A DNA stretch of 64,000 nucleotides from Streptomyces cylindrosporus (GTDB lineage Bacteria > Actinomycetota > Actinomycetes > Streptomycetales > Streptomycetaceae), in NCBI RefSeq assembly GCF_022698165.1, contig NZ_JALDAY010000001.1, forward strand, positions 868,001 through 932,000. The letters are read 5' to 3'. The position numbers and the translations under genes are program-made. The notes below the pieces were generated by a model, which worked only from the letters and a program-made list of their open reading frames with translations, had not been told where the DNA came from and ran no database searches. This document shows, one piece after another, positions 35,562 to 43,563 of this stretch (positions are counted from its first letter, which is position 1; the number at the start of each line of letters is the position of its first letter).

Positions 35562-36746
35562 TTACGGCAGCGCCAGCATCCGCTCCAGCGCCAGCTTCGC
35601 GAAGGCCTCTGTCTCCTTGTCGACCTCGATGCGGTTGACCAGCTTGCCCTCGGCCAGCGACTCCAGGGCCCAGACCAGGTGCGGGAGGTCGATGCGGTTC
35701 ATGGTCGAGCAGAAGCAGACGGTCTTGTCGAGGAAGACGATCTCCTTGCCCTCCGGCGCGAAACGGTTCGCCAGGCGGCGGACCAGGTTCAGCTCCGTGC
35801 CGATGGCCCACTTGGAACCGGCGGGCGCGGCCTCCAGCGCCTTGATGATGTACTCCGTCGAGCCGACGTAGTCCGCCGCGGCCACGACCTCGTGCCGGCA
35901 CTCGGGGTGGACCAGGACGTTCACCCCGGGGATACGGGCGCGGACGTCCTCGACCGACTCCAGCGAGAAGCGGCCGTGCACCGAGCAGTGGCCGCGCCAC
36001 AGGATCATCTTCGCGTCCCGCAGCTGCTCGGCGGTCAGGCCGCCGTTCGGCTTGTGCGGGTTGTAGAGGACGCAGTCCTCCAGGGACATGCCCATGTCGC
36101 GGACCGCGGTGTTGCGGCCGAGGTGCTGGTCGGGCAGGAAGAGCACCTTCTCGCCCTGCTCAAAGGCCCACTCCAGGGCCCGCTGGGCGTTGGACGAGGT
36201 GCAGATCGTGCCGCCGTGCTTGCCCGTGAACGCCTTGATGTCCGCGGACGAGTTCATGTACGAGACGGGCACGACCTGCTCGGCTATGCCGGCCTCGGTC
36301 AGCACGTCCCAGCACTCGGCGACCTGCTCGGCCGTCGCCATGTCGGCCATCGAGCAGCCGGCGGCGAGGTCGGGCAGGACCACCTTCTGGTCGTCCGAGG
36401 TCAGGATGTCGGCGGACTCGGCCATGAAGTGCACACCGCAGAACACGATGTACTCCGCCTCCGGGCGGGCGGCCGCGTCCCGGGCCAGCTTGAAGGAGTC
36501 GCCGGTGACGTCCGCGAACTGGATGACCTCGTCGCGCTGGTAGTGGTGGCCGAGCACGAACACCTTGTCGCCGAGCTTCGCCTTGGCGGCGCGGGCACGC
36601 TCGACCAGGTCCGGGTCGGAGGGCGAGGGCAGGTCGCCGGGGCACTCGACGCCCCGCTCGCTCTTCGGGTCGGCCTCACGGCCGAGCAGCAGCAGGGCGA
36701 GCGGAGACGGCTGTACGTCGAGCTCCGGGGTCTGGGCGGTGGTCAC
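35562..36746 (-). CDS. nadA: Quinolinate synthase
   Basis: The 394-residue protein is the long-type NadA. It condenses iminoaspartate with dihydroxyacetone phosphate to quinolinate in NAD synthesis, using a [4Fe-4S] cluster. Visible motifs are VLGHHYQRDEV, the cluster Cys in YIVFCGVHFMAESA, SYMNSSADIKA, HPECRHEV and TVCFCSTMNRI. Start is the GTG at 36746 with AAAGGG 9 nt upstream; the GTG at 36755 is the alternative. nadB and nadC are not in the window. It is divergent from erpA, whose product can deliver iron-sulfur clusters. An inverted repeat lies 32 bp upstream. Confidence 0.94.
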   Translation of the reverse strand: MTTAQTPELDVQPSPLALLLLGREADPKSERGVECPGDLPSPSDPDLVERARAAKAKLGDKVFVLGHHYQRDEVIQFADVTGDSFKLARDAAARPEAEYIVFCGVHFMAESADILTSDDQKVVLPDLAAGCSMADMATAEQVAECWDVLTEAGIAEQVVPVSYMNSSADIKAFTGKHGGTICTSSNAQRALEWAFEQGEKVLFLPDQHLGRNTAVRDMGMSLEDCVLYNPHKPNGGLTAEQLRDAKMILWRGHCSVHGRFSLESVEDVRARIPGVNVLVHPECRHEVVAAADYVGSTEYIIKALEAAPAGSKWAIGTELNLVRRLANRFAPEGKEIVFLDKTVCFCSTMNRIDLPHLVWALESLAEGKLVNRIEVDKETEAFAKLALERMLALP

Positions 36747-36777
36747 GACACGCACCCTTTCTTTTCGTCGAACTGAC

Positions 36778-36792
36778 GTTATCTATCATAAC
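36778..36792. promoter_or_regulatory. Inverted repeat GTTAT-N5-ATAAC upstream of nadA
   Basis: GTTATCTATCATAAC is a perfect 5-bp inverted repeat in an AT-rich island. On the minus strand it includes TATGAT, a good -10 box, so an operator that overlaps the nadA promoter is likely. The regulator is unknown; an NAD-responsive factor would fit. Confidence 0.5.
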
Positions 36793-36985
36793 CCGCTTCG
36801 TGTCACTTTGACGATGGTCATTGCGTCGATGTGACGTGAATCCCGAAGCGGCATTTTCTGACGGCGACCGCATGTGCGAGCATGAAGAAGGCGCCGAAAA
36901 ACGGCGTCCGGCCCGGAATGAATCCGCGGCCTTGCCGGTTGCACCAGTCGGCAAGCAGTCTCCGTACAACCCGGGAGAGATGTAG

Positions 36986-37342
36986 ATGTCCGTATCGGAC
37001 GAGACCAGCACCGTCACCGACGGCATCATCCTGTCCGACGCCGCCGCGGCGAAGGTCAAGGCCCTGCTCGACCAGGAAGGCCGTGACGACCTGGCCCTGC
37101 GTGTCGCCGTACAGCCCGGCGGCTGCTCCGGCCTGCGCTACCAGCTCTTCTTCGACGAGCGCTCCCTCGACGGCGACGTCGTCAAGGACTTCGGCGGCGT
37201 CAAGGTCGTCACCGACCGCATGAGCGCCCCGTACCTGGGCGGCGCGTCCATCGACTTCGTGGACACCATCGAGAAGCAGGGCTTCACGATCGACAACCCG
37301 AACGCGACGGGTTCCTGCGCCTGCGGCGACAGCTTCAGCTGA
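36986..37342 (+). CDS. erpA: ErpA/IscA-type iron-sulfur cluster insertion protein
   Basis: The 118-residue A-type carrier has the three conserved cysteines: one in VQPGGCSGLRYQL and two in the C-terminal CACGDSF. GGGAGAG lies upstream of the ATG. It receives clusters from the SUF system and passes them to targets such as NadA-type enzymes. It is divergent from nadA, with a 239-bp gap that contains an AT-richer stretch and the nadA inverted repeat. A very strong terminator follows. Confidence 0.93.
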   Translation: MSVSDETSTVTDGIILSDAAAAKVKALLDQEGRDDLALRVAVQPGGCSGLRYQLFFDERSLDGDVVKDFGGVKVVTDRMSAPYLGGASIDFVDTIEKQGFTIDNPNATGSCACGDSFS

Positions 37343-37367
37343 GCACCGCGCCACCACCAGAACACGC

Positions 37368-37406
37368 CGAAGGCGGCGGCCCCCTCCGACAGGGCCGCCG
37401 CCTTCG
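37368..37406. terminator. Strong bidirectional terminator after erpA
   Basis: CGAAGGCGGCGGCCC (37368-37382) and GGGCCGCCGCCTTCG (37392-37406) form a perfect 15-bp stem with a 9-nt loop. It lies between convergent genes. Confidence 0.88.
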
Positions 37407-37427
37407 CGCACGTCCGGGGAGCGGGCT

Positions 37428-39380
37428 CTACTGCACCCCGGCCGTCGTCCTCGGCAGCCGCGCCCCCGGCTTCACCTGCGGGATCTCCTTGCCGTCCGAG
37501 CCCACGACCTTCCGGTCGCCGAGCGGCTCGTCCAGCTGCACGGTCTTCGTCATCTCCTTGGCGATCATGATGCAGACCTTGCCCTGCCAGGGCGTCTCGG
37601 TCACCGTCACGGTCACCTCGGCCGAACCCTCGGTCGCCTTCGCGTCGTAGTCGCCGCAGACCCCGCCCGTGAAAGTCACGGTCAGCGCGTTGCCGTCGGC
37701 GACGTAGCCGTCCACCTTGATGTCCCGGGTGGCCGGCGCCGAGCTCGGCTCACCGGAGGGCGTGTTCGAGGCCAGGTACTTCGGGTCGATCGCGGGATAC
37801 GTCACCGTGAAGGGGTCCTGCGCGCCCGACGCCCGTACCTCGAAGAGCCAGGACGGCACCAGCGCGGGCTGTCCGCCCACGGTGTGCGAGGCCAGCCCGA
37901 ACACGGCCTTCTCGACGGTGACGGTGTTCTGCGTCGGAGCGGCCGAGGCCGTCGCGGCCGAGGTCCCCTGACCGCACGGCGCCTCCAGACGGTCCTTCAG
38001 CGGTACGGGGGTGGCGCAGCCGCCGATGCCCATGCGGTGGTCGACGGTGGGTGCCGTGTTCAACAGCTCCAGCGTCTTCTTCGCGCCCAGCACGGGGTAC
38101 GTGTCCCCCTTGACCGGCGCCTTCAACTGCCCGCTGCCGCCGACGACTTCGCCCTGCGCGCTCACGGTCAGCCCGGTCGTCCAGCCGTACGTCGGCAGCC
38201 CGCCCACCACGGGATCGGCATTGACGGCCCGCTGGGCGCCCATGACCTGGCTCGCGTCGACCTTCGCGTCGTCCTGACCCACCGCCTTCAGGATCGGCGC
38301 GGCGGCCTTCTTGGCGGCCTCCTCGCTGACGGTGTCGTTCGCGGGGTTGGCGGGGTCCTTCTGGCACACGATCGTGCTCTGGCAGGCGTCGGTCCCGGCG
38401 GCGTAGCGGTGGAAGGTCCAGGTCCCGGGAGCCTGCTTGTTCACGACGAGGCTCGGCCCGGACCCGTCCTTGCTCGGCCCCACCTGCCAGGCCTGCCCCC
38501 GCGCCACGGGCGCCCCGTCCAGCCCGAGCGCCTTCGCGAGCCGCGCGACCTCGTCCTTGGTGACCTCGCCGGAGGCCTTGTACACGGCCGCGGACCCGGG
38601 CCCACCCGGAAGATCCCCGTCGGCCTTGTACGTCACGCCGTACGGATTCGGCTCCCCGGGCGCGATCCCGTTGCCACCGCTGTACCCGTCGAGCTCGAGC
38701 GGCGGCGGAGTACCGCCATCACCGGACGCCCCGGAGCCCGTACCCCCACCGCCCCCACCGGAGGCGGAGGCAGCGAGATAGGCCCCACCCCCACCGACGA
38801 GCAACACGGCAGCGGCAACGGACGCGACGAGAGCGGGGGAGCGCCGCCGGGGCGGGCGGGGGGAGCCGGAGGGGGTTTCGTGGGGGCCGGGGACTTCGGT
38901 GGGGCTGGTGGTGGGGGATCCGGAGGCTTCAGCGGGGGTGGTGGCGGAGGCCTCGGGGCCTCCGGCGTCAGCCGTGCCGACCTCGACGTCTCCGGCGTCC
39001 GTGGTGCCGGCCTCGACGTCTCCGGCGTCAGCCGTGCCGACCTCGACGTCTCCGGCGTCCGTGGTGCCGACCTCGACGTCTCCGGCGTCCGTCGCCCCGG
39101 TCCCCGCGCCCCCGGCCTCGTTTTCCCCGGCGCCAGTCGTCTCGGCCTTGGCGCCTCCGGCGTCAGTCACCCCGCCCCCGGCGTCCCCGCCCCCGCTCTC
39201 CGTGCTCGCGGTCACCGAACCCCCGTCGGCCCCCGCCTCCACGGCCGCGGCCCGCTCCGGAGTGGCCGAGTCGGCCTCCGTACCCCCGGGAGCCCCCGCG
39301 CCCGTGGCGCGCTGCTCCTCGCCGTCGCCCCGCTTTTCGGCGGAGCCCGCGGCGTCGTTGTCGGGTCGCTCGGTGTTCAC
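37428..39380 (-). CDS. Membrane-anchored secreted protein with repeat-rich cytosolic N-terminus
   Basis: The 650-residue protein has an unusual layout. Residues 1-170 are low-complexity Gly/Ala/Glu/Thr sequence with four 10-residue tandem repeats (TDAGDVEVGT-like). A Pro/Arg patch and one membrane helix (SPALVASVAAAVLLVGGGGAYLA, about 185-205) follow, then about 440 extracytoplasmic residues. The outer part has four to five cysteines (DACQSTIVCQ, GIGGCATP, LEAPCGQG, GVCGDYDA, VCIMIAKE) and looks globular. No domain is recognised. The GTG start follows AAGGAG. The repeat region is prone to length change. Confidence 0.85.
   Translation of the reverse strand: MNTERPDNDAAGSAEKRGDGEEQRATGAGAPGGTEADSATPERAAAVEAGADGGSVTASTESGGGDAGGGVTDAGGAKAETTGAGENEAGGAGTGATDAGDVEVGTTDAGDVEVGTADAGDVEAGTTDAGDVEVGTADAGGPEASATTPAEASGSPTTSPTEVPGPHETPSGSPRPPRRRSPALVASVAAAVLLVGGGGAYLAASASGGGGGGTGSGASGDGGTPPPLELDGYSGGNGIAPGEPNPYGVTYKADGDLPGGPGSAAVYKASGEVTKDEVARLAKALGLDGAPVARGQAWQVGPSKDGSGPSLVVNKQAPGTWTFHRYAAGTDACQSTIVCQKDPANPANDTVSEEAAKKAAAPILKAVGQDDAKVDASQVMGAQRAVNADPVVGGLPTYGWTTGLTVSAQGEVVGGSGQLKAPVKGDTYPVLGAKKTLELLNTAPTVDHRMGIGGCATPVPLKDRLEAPCGQGTSAATASAAPTQNTVTVEKAVFGLASHTVGGQPALVPSWLFEVRASGAQDPFTVTYPAIDPKYLASNTPSGEPSSAPATRDIKVDGYVADGNALTVTFTGGVCGDYDAKATEGSAEVTVTVTETPWQGKVCIMIAKEMTKTVQLDEPLGDRKVVGSDGKEIPQVKPGARLPRTTAGVQ
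38971..39090. repeat. Four 30-bp tandem repeats inside the membrane-anchored protein gene
   Basis: Units at 38971-39000, 39001-39030, 39031-39060 and 39061-39090 share the core CCTCGACGTCTCCGGCGTC. They encode ten residues each and stay in frame. Decayed units extend on both sides. It is a coding minisatellite. Confidence 0.9.
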
Positions 39381-39589
39381 CGCATCGCTCCTTCACGTGC
39401 ACAGCTGTCCATGACCCTGACCCGGCCCTGTCAAAAACGGGCGGATAGGGGTCGTATCGCGCATCCCCTTTCCGGGGGACGGCGATGGGACGCACCGGGG
39501 GAGCGCACGGTTCCCTCGCACGCGCCGATCCGGGCCACGGACGCCTCTCCGGCCGCCGGGGCCCGGTGTCGCGGGCGGTGGCGGCGCCG

Positions 39590-39799
39590 TCAGTCGCCGT
39601 AGTCGGACATCGCGTCCAGCAGCCTCGCCGACTTCGGCGGTACGGTCACGCCGTGGATGAGCGACGGGGAGACCGGCCGGGCGGTGATCCGGTCGGGCGC
39701 GGCCCAATGGGGGACCATCCGGGCACAGTCACCGCGCAGCGACGCGAGGTCGCCTTCCAGATCGACCGGGGCCGCAGCAGGGACCTTCAGGTTCGTCAT
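39590..39799 (-). CDS. Small hypothetical protein
   Basis: The 69-residue product begins MTNLKVPAAAPVDLEGDLASLRGDCARMVPHW and ends LLDAMSDYGD. It has no signal peptide or membrane segment. The ribosome site is weak. Codon use follows the GC3 pattern of real genes, and the 39381-39589 flank has no other candidate. I treat it as a probable gene of unknown function; it might relate to substrate recognition by short helices, but nothing supports that. Confidence 0.55.
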   Translation of the reverse strand: MTNLKVPAAAPVDLEGDLASLRGDCARMVPHWAAPDRITARPVSPSLIHGVTVPPKSARLLDAMSDYGD

Positions 39800-39891
39800 A
39801 GCGGAACCGTATGCACGCCGACGCCCGCGAAGAAAGATCTACTATCGGGTAGTTTTGGCCGCTTCCGCGCGCCGCGACGGCCGATTCCGCA

Positions 39892-39931
39892 CCCTGCCCC
39901 AATCGCTTCCGCCCCCTGCCCCAATCGCTTC
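39892..39931. repeat. 18-bp direct repeat upstream of the PfkB kinase gene
   Basis: CCCTGCCCCAATCGCTTC occurs at 39892-39909 and 39914-39931, a 22-bp period. It lies just upstream of TAGCGT (39952-39957), a probable -10 box of the kinase gene, so it covers the -35 region. Confidence 0.6.
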
Positions 39932-39995
39932 AGCACCCCGCGCCGACCGGGTAGCGTGAACTGTCAATCCGTCTCCCCACAGGAGAGTCCCCGCC

Positions 39996-40970
39996 GTGCG
40001 CATCGCAGTCACCGGCTCCATCGCCACCGACCACCTCATGACCTTCCCCGGCCGCTTCGCCGACCAGCTCGTAGCGGACCAACTGCACACGGTCTCGCTC
40101 TCCTTCCTCGTCGACAACCTCGACGTCCGCCGCGGCGGCGTCGGCGCGAACATCGCCTTCGGCATGGGCCAGCTCGGCACCCGCCCGATCCTGGTCGGCG
40201 CGGCCGGCTTCGACTTCGACGAGTACAGCGCCTGGCTGGAGCGGCACGGCGTCGACACCGACTCCGTCCGCATCTCGGAGACCCTGCACACCGCCCGCTT
40301 CGTGTGCACCACCGACGCCGACCACAACCAGATCGGCTCCTTCTACACGGGCGCGATGAGCGAGGCCCGCCAGATCGAGCTGAAGACGGTCGCCGACCGT
40401 GTGGGCGGCCTCGACCTGGTCCTGATCGGCGCCGACGACCCCGAGGCGATGCTGCGCCACACCGAGGAGTGCCGCTCCCGGTCCATCCCCTTCGCCGCCG
40501 ACTTCTCCCAGCAGATCGCCCGGATGAACGGCGACGAGATCCGGATACTGCTGGAGGGTGCGACGTACCTCTTCTCGAACGAGTACGAGAAGGGGCTCAT
40601 CGAGTCCAAGACGGGCTTGAGTGACGCCGAGATCCTCGACAAGGTCGGCCACCGCGTCACCACCCTCGGCGCCAAGGGCGTCCGCATCGAGCGCGTCGGC
40701 GAGGAGCCCATCGAGGTCGGCTGCCCCGAGGAGGAGCGCAAGGCCGACCCCACGGGCGTCGGTGACGCCTTCCGCGCGGGCTTCCTGTCCGGACTGGCGT
40801 GGGGTGTCTCGCTGGAGCGGGCCGCACAGGTCGGCTGCATGCTCGCCACCCTGGTCATCGAGACGGTCGGCACCCAGGAGTACCAGCTGCGCCGCACCCA
40901 CTTCATGGACCGCTTCACCAAGACCTACGGCGACGAGGCCGCCGCCGAGGTCCGCAAGCACCTGGCGTAA
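39996..40970 (+). CDS. PfkB-family carbohydrate/nucleoside kinase (adenosine-kinase-like)
   Basis: The 324-residue protein is a ribokinase-fold enzyme. It has the N-terminal substrate motif RRGGVGANIAFGMGQLG, the NQIGSFYTGAM region and the C-terminal PfkB signature DPTGVGDAFRAGFLSG with the catalytic Asp. Similar actinobacterial proteins, such as the adenosine kinase of M. tuberculosis, phosphorylate adenosine, but the substrate cannot be fixed here. The GTG start follows AGGAGAG. It is convergent with the cysteine desulfurase fusion (9-bp gap). Confidence 0.88.
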   Translation: MRIAVTGSIATDHLMTFPGRFADQLVADQLHTVSLSFLVDNLDVRRGGVGANIAFGMGQLGTRPILVGAAGFDFDEYSAWLERHGVDTDSVRISETLHTARFVCTTDADHNQIGSFYTGAMSEARQIELKTVADRVGGLDLVLIGADDPEAMLRHTEECRSRSIPFAADFSQQIARMNGDEIRILLEGATYLFSNEYEKGLIESKTGLSDAEILDKVGHRVTTLGAKGVRIERVGEEPIEVGCPEEERKADPTGVGDAFRAGFLSGLAWGVSLERAAQVGCMLATLVIETVGTQEYQLRRTHFMDRFTKTYGDEAAAEVRKHLA

Positions 40971-40979
40971 CCGAGAGGG

Positions 40980-42356
40980 TCACGAGACCCGGCGGACCAC
41001 ATAGGCCGAGCCCCGATCCGCCGGTTCCTCCCCCACGTACTCCTGCCCCCGCATCGCGCACCACGCCGGGATGTCCAGCCGCGCCGCCTCGTCGTCGGCC
41101 AGCACCCGCACCGTCCCGCCCACCGGGACATCCCCGATCACCTTGGCCAGCTCGATGACGGGCAGCGGGCACAGCTTCCCCAGGGCGTCCACGACCAGCG
41201 CGTCCTCCTGCCGCACCGTCACGGGCACCGGCGCCCCCAGCTTCGCCCGCACCCCCGCCACGGCCCCCGGCAGCACCGCGAGGAACCGCTCGACGTCCTC
41301 CTCGGCCGTCCCGGCCGGCAGCGAAACCCGCACATTCCCCTCACTCAGCACCCCCATCGCCTTCAGCACATGGCTGGGCGTCAGCGTGCTGCTGGTGCAG
41401 GACGATCCGGACGAGACGGAGAAACCCTCCCGGTCCAGCTCGTGCAGCAATGTCTCCCCATCGACATAGAGACACGAGAAGGTGACGATCCCCGGCAGCC
41501 GCCGCTCGGCGTCCCCGACCACCTCCACGTCGGACACCAGCCGCGGCACCCGTACCCGGATCCGCTCCGTCAGCTCCCGCAGCCGTACCGCCTCTTGCTC
41601 CGCCTCGGCCCGCACGGCCCGCAGCGAGGCCGCGGCGGCGACGATCCCCGGCAGGTTCTCGAACCCGGCCGCCCGCCCCGACTCCCGCTCATCGACGGGC
41701 CCTTGCGGCGCGAACCGCACGCCCTTCCGTACGACGAGCAGCCCGACGCCCGACGGCCCGCCCCACTTGTGCGCACTGGCCGCCAACAACGACCAGTCGC
41801 CCTCGACCGGCCCCCACCCCAGCGACTGCGCCGCGTCCACCAGCAACGGCACCCCGGCCGCCCGGCACGCCTCGGCCACCGCCGCCACCGGCTGCACGGT
41901 CCCCACCTCGTGATTGGCGGACTGCAGACAGGCGAGCGCGGTGTCCGGCCGGAGCGCGTCCGCGTAGACCGACGGTTCCACGGCGCCCGTTCGGCCCACA
42001 CCCACCCGGGTGACACTCCCGCCCCCGCCCTCATGCGCATCGGCGGCATGCAGCACCGAGGAGTGTTCGACAGCAGACACGATCAGGTGACGCCCAGCGC
42101 GCCGCCGCCCGGCCAGCGCCCCGGAGACGCCCTCGTGCACGGCCCGGGTCCCGGAGGTGGTGAACACCAACTCGTCCGTCCTGCACCCGACAGCATCGGC
42201 AGCAGCCTCCCGAGCGGCATCGAGGAGCAGCCGGGCCTTGCGGCCTTCACGGTAGAGACGGGACGGATCGGCCCACCCTTCATCCAATGAGGCCAACAGC
42301 GCCTGACGAGCCACGGGATGGAGAGGAGCACTGGAAGCAGCGTCGAAATATGACAC
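40980..42356 (-). CDS. Cysteine desulfurase fused to a TusA-like sulfur-carrier domain
   Basis: This is a 458-residue fusion. Residues 1-360 are a class V PLP enzyme of the IscS/NifS type: MSYFDAASSAPLHP, VFTTSGTRAVHEG, EHSSVLHA, DAAQSLGWG, the PLP Lys in SAHKWGG and the catalytic Cys in SSGSSCTSST. Residues about 385-445 are a TusA/SirA domain: VVDALGKLCPLPVIELAKVI with the CPxP active Cys, then DIPAWCAMRGQEYVG. The first half would make a persulfide from cysteine, and the second would receive it in cis. Acceptors might be tRNA thiolation or molybdopterin. The GTG start has no close ribosome site. Confidence 0.9.
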   Translation of the reverse strand: MSYFDAASSAPLHPVARQALLASLDEGWADPSRLYREGRKARLLLDAAREAAADAVGCRTDELVFTTSGTRAVHEGVSGALAGRRRAGRHLIVSAVEHSSVLHAADAHEGGGGSVTRVGVGRTGAVEPSVYADALRPDTALACLQSANHEVGTVQPVAAVAEACRAAGVPLLVDAAQSLGWGPVEGDWSLLAASAHKWGGPSGVGLLVVRKGVRFAPQGPVDERESGRAAGFENLPGIVAAAASLRAVRAEAEQEAVRLRELTERIRVRVPRLVSDVEVVGDAERRLPGIVTFSCLYVDGETLLHELDREGFSVSSGSSCTSSTLTPSHVLKAMGVLSEGNVRVSLPAGTAEEDVERFLAVLPGAVAGVRAKLGAPVPVTVRQEDALVVDALGKLCPLPVIELAKVIGDVPVGGTVRVLADDEAARLDIPAWCAMRGQEYVGEEPADRGSAYVVRRVS

Positions 42357-42376
42357 GCAGCCACGCTAACCCCCTA

Positions 42377-42404
42377 GGGGCGCGGGGAACTGCGCGACCA
42401 GCCA
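42377..42404. repeat. Dispersed Streptomyces intergenic repeat, copy 2
   Basis: It shares GGCGCGGGGAACTGCGCG and flanks with the copy at 27757. It lies 20 bp upstream of the desulfurase fusion start. Confidence 0.7.
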
Positions 42405-42461
42405 CAACGGACCGGCAGCCGCCAATTCAGCGAACCCCCTACCCAGTAGGCACCCCTCCCG

Positions 42462-42490
42462 CTGAACCCCCGGAGGGCGTCGGCTAGGGT
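42462..42490 (+). promoter_or_regulatory. Candidate promoter of ctaC: CTGAAC-N17-TAGGGT
   Basis: CTGAAC (42462-42467) and TAGGGT (42485-42490) are spaced 17 bp apart. The leader to the ctaC GTG would be about 105 nt. Confidence 0.55.
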
Positions 42491-42600
42491 TTGGTCCGCA
42501 TAAACATCCAAACCCCTGCCCGACGCAGGGCGGCGACCGACCAGATGAGCAGGCAGGCCGCAGCCGAACCGCGCGGGCGAGACTCTCGGGAAGGCGCTAC

Positions 42601-43563
42601 GTGAGTCCCAACGGCTCCGACCGCTCGCCGCGGCGCCCGATGCGGCGGAAGCTGCTGCAGGCAATGACCGCGGGCCTGGTCCTGGCGACCGCCACCGGTT
42701 GCACATACAAGGACTTCCCCCGCCTTGGTATGCCCACCCCCACCACCGAAGAGGCTCCGCGGATCCTCTCCCTGTGGCAGGGCTCCTGGGCTGCCGCGCT
42801 GGCAACCGGCGTGCTGGTGTGGGGCCTGATCATCTGGAGCACGATCTTCCACCGGCGCAGCCGCACCAAGGTCGAGGTTCCTCCGCAGACTCGGTACAAC
42901 ATGCCGATCGAGGCGCTGTACACGGTCGTTCCGCTCGTCATCGTCTCCGTGCTCTTCTACTTCACGGCCCGCGACGAGTCGAAGCTCCTCAGCCTCACCG
43001 ACAAGAAGCCCGACGTCACCATCAACGTCGTGGGCTACCAGTGGAGCTGGGGCTTCAACTACATCACGCCCGTCGAGGGCGTGACCGGTGACGCGAAGAC
43101 CGACAAGAACCTGGCGGCCATTCCGGACCGGTTCAAGAACGCGTTCCCGGCGAACGCCGGCGGTGTCTATGACACGGGCACGCCCGGCACGCGGAACCCG
43201 CAGACCGGCAACCCGGGTCCGACGCTGTGGCTGCCCAAGGGCAAGACGGTCCGCTTCGTCCTGACCTCGCGTGACGTCATCCACTCCTTCTGGGTGGTGC
43301 CGTTCCTGATGAAGATGGACGTCATCCCGGGCCACACCAACGCCTTCCAGGTGACGCCCAACAAGGAGGGCACCTTCCTTGGCAAGTGCGCCGAGCTGTG
43401 CGGCACGGACCACTCCCGGATGCTCTTCAACGTGAAGGTCGTCTCCGAGGACGCTTACCAGAAGCACCTCCAGGAACTGGCCAAGAAGGGGCAGACCGGT
43501 TACGTTCCCGCCGGCATCGCGCAGACGAGCCACGAGAAGAACCGGGAGACGAACAACCTGTGA
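42601..43563 (+). CDS. ctaC: Cytochrome c oxidase subunit II
   Basis: The 320-residue subunit is exported and has a lipoprotein-like signal (ATATGC, Cys34). Two membrane helices follow (about 58-80 and 103-122), then a cupredoxin domain with the CuA site [12 protein letters not shown] (Cys263, Cys267, His271, Met274). It takes electrons from the cytochrome c domain of QcrC in the actinobacterial bcc-aa3 supercomplex. There is a 25-residue insertion before [16 protein letters not shown], as in other actinobacteria. The GTG start follows GGGAAGG. It overlaps ctaD as GTGA. Confidence 0.95.
   Translation: MSPNGSDRSPRRPMRRKLLQAMTAGLVLATATGCTYKDFPRLGMPTPTTEEAPRILSLWQGSWAAALATGVLVWGLIIWSTIFHRRSRTKVEVPPQTRYNMPIEALYTVVPLVIVSVLFYFTARDESKLLSLTDKKPDVTINVVGYQWSWGFNYITPVEGVTGDAKTDKNLAAIPDRFKNAFPANAGGVYDTGTPGTRNPQTGNPGPTLWLPKGKTVRFVLTSRDVIHSFWVVPFLMKMDVIPGHTNAFQVTPNKEGTFLGKCAELCGTDHSRMLFNVKVVSEDAYQKHLQELAKKGQTGYVPAGIAQTSHEKNRETNNL

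Noticed and set aside
38971..39090. CRISPR-like array
   Set aside because: The repeats are directly adjacent without spacers and lie in frame in a gene.
27757..42404. Mobile element bounded by the two dispersed repeats
   Set aside because: The DNA between them is core metabolism, and the repeats have no transposase or target duplication.
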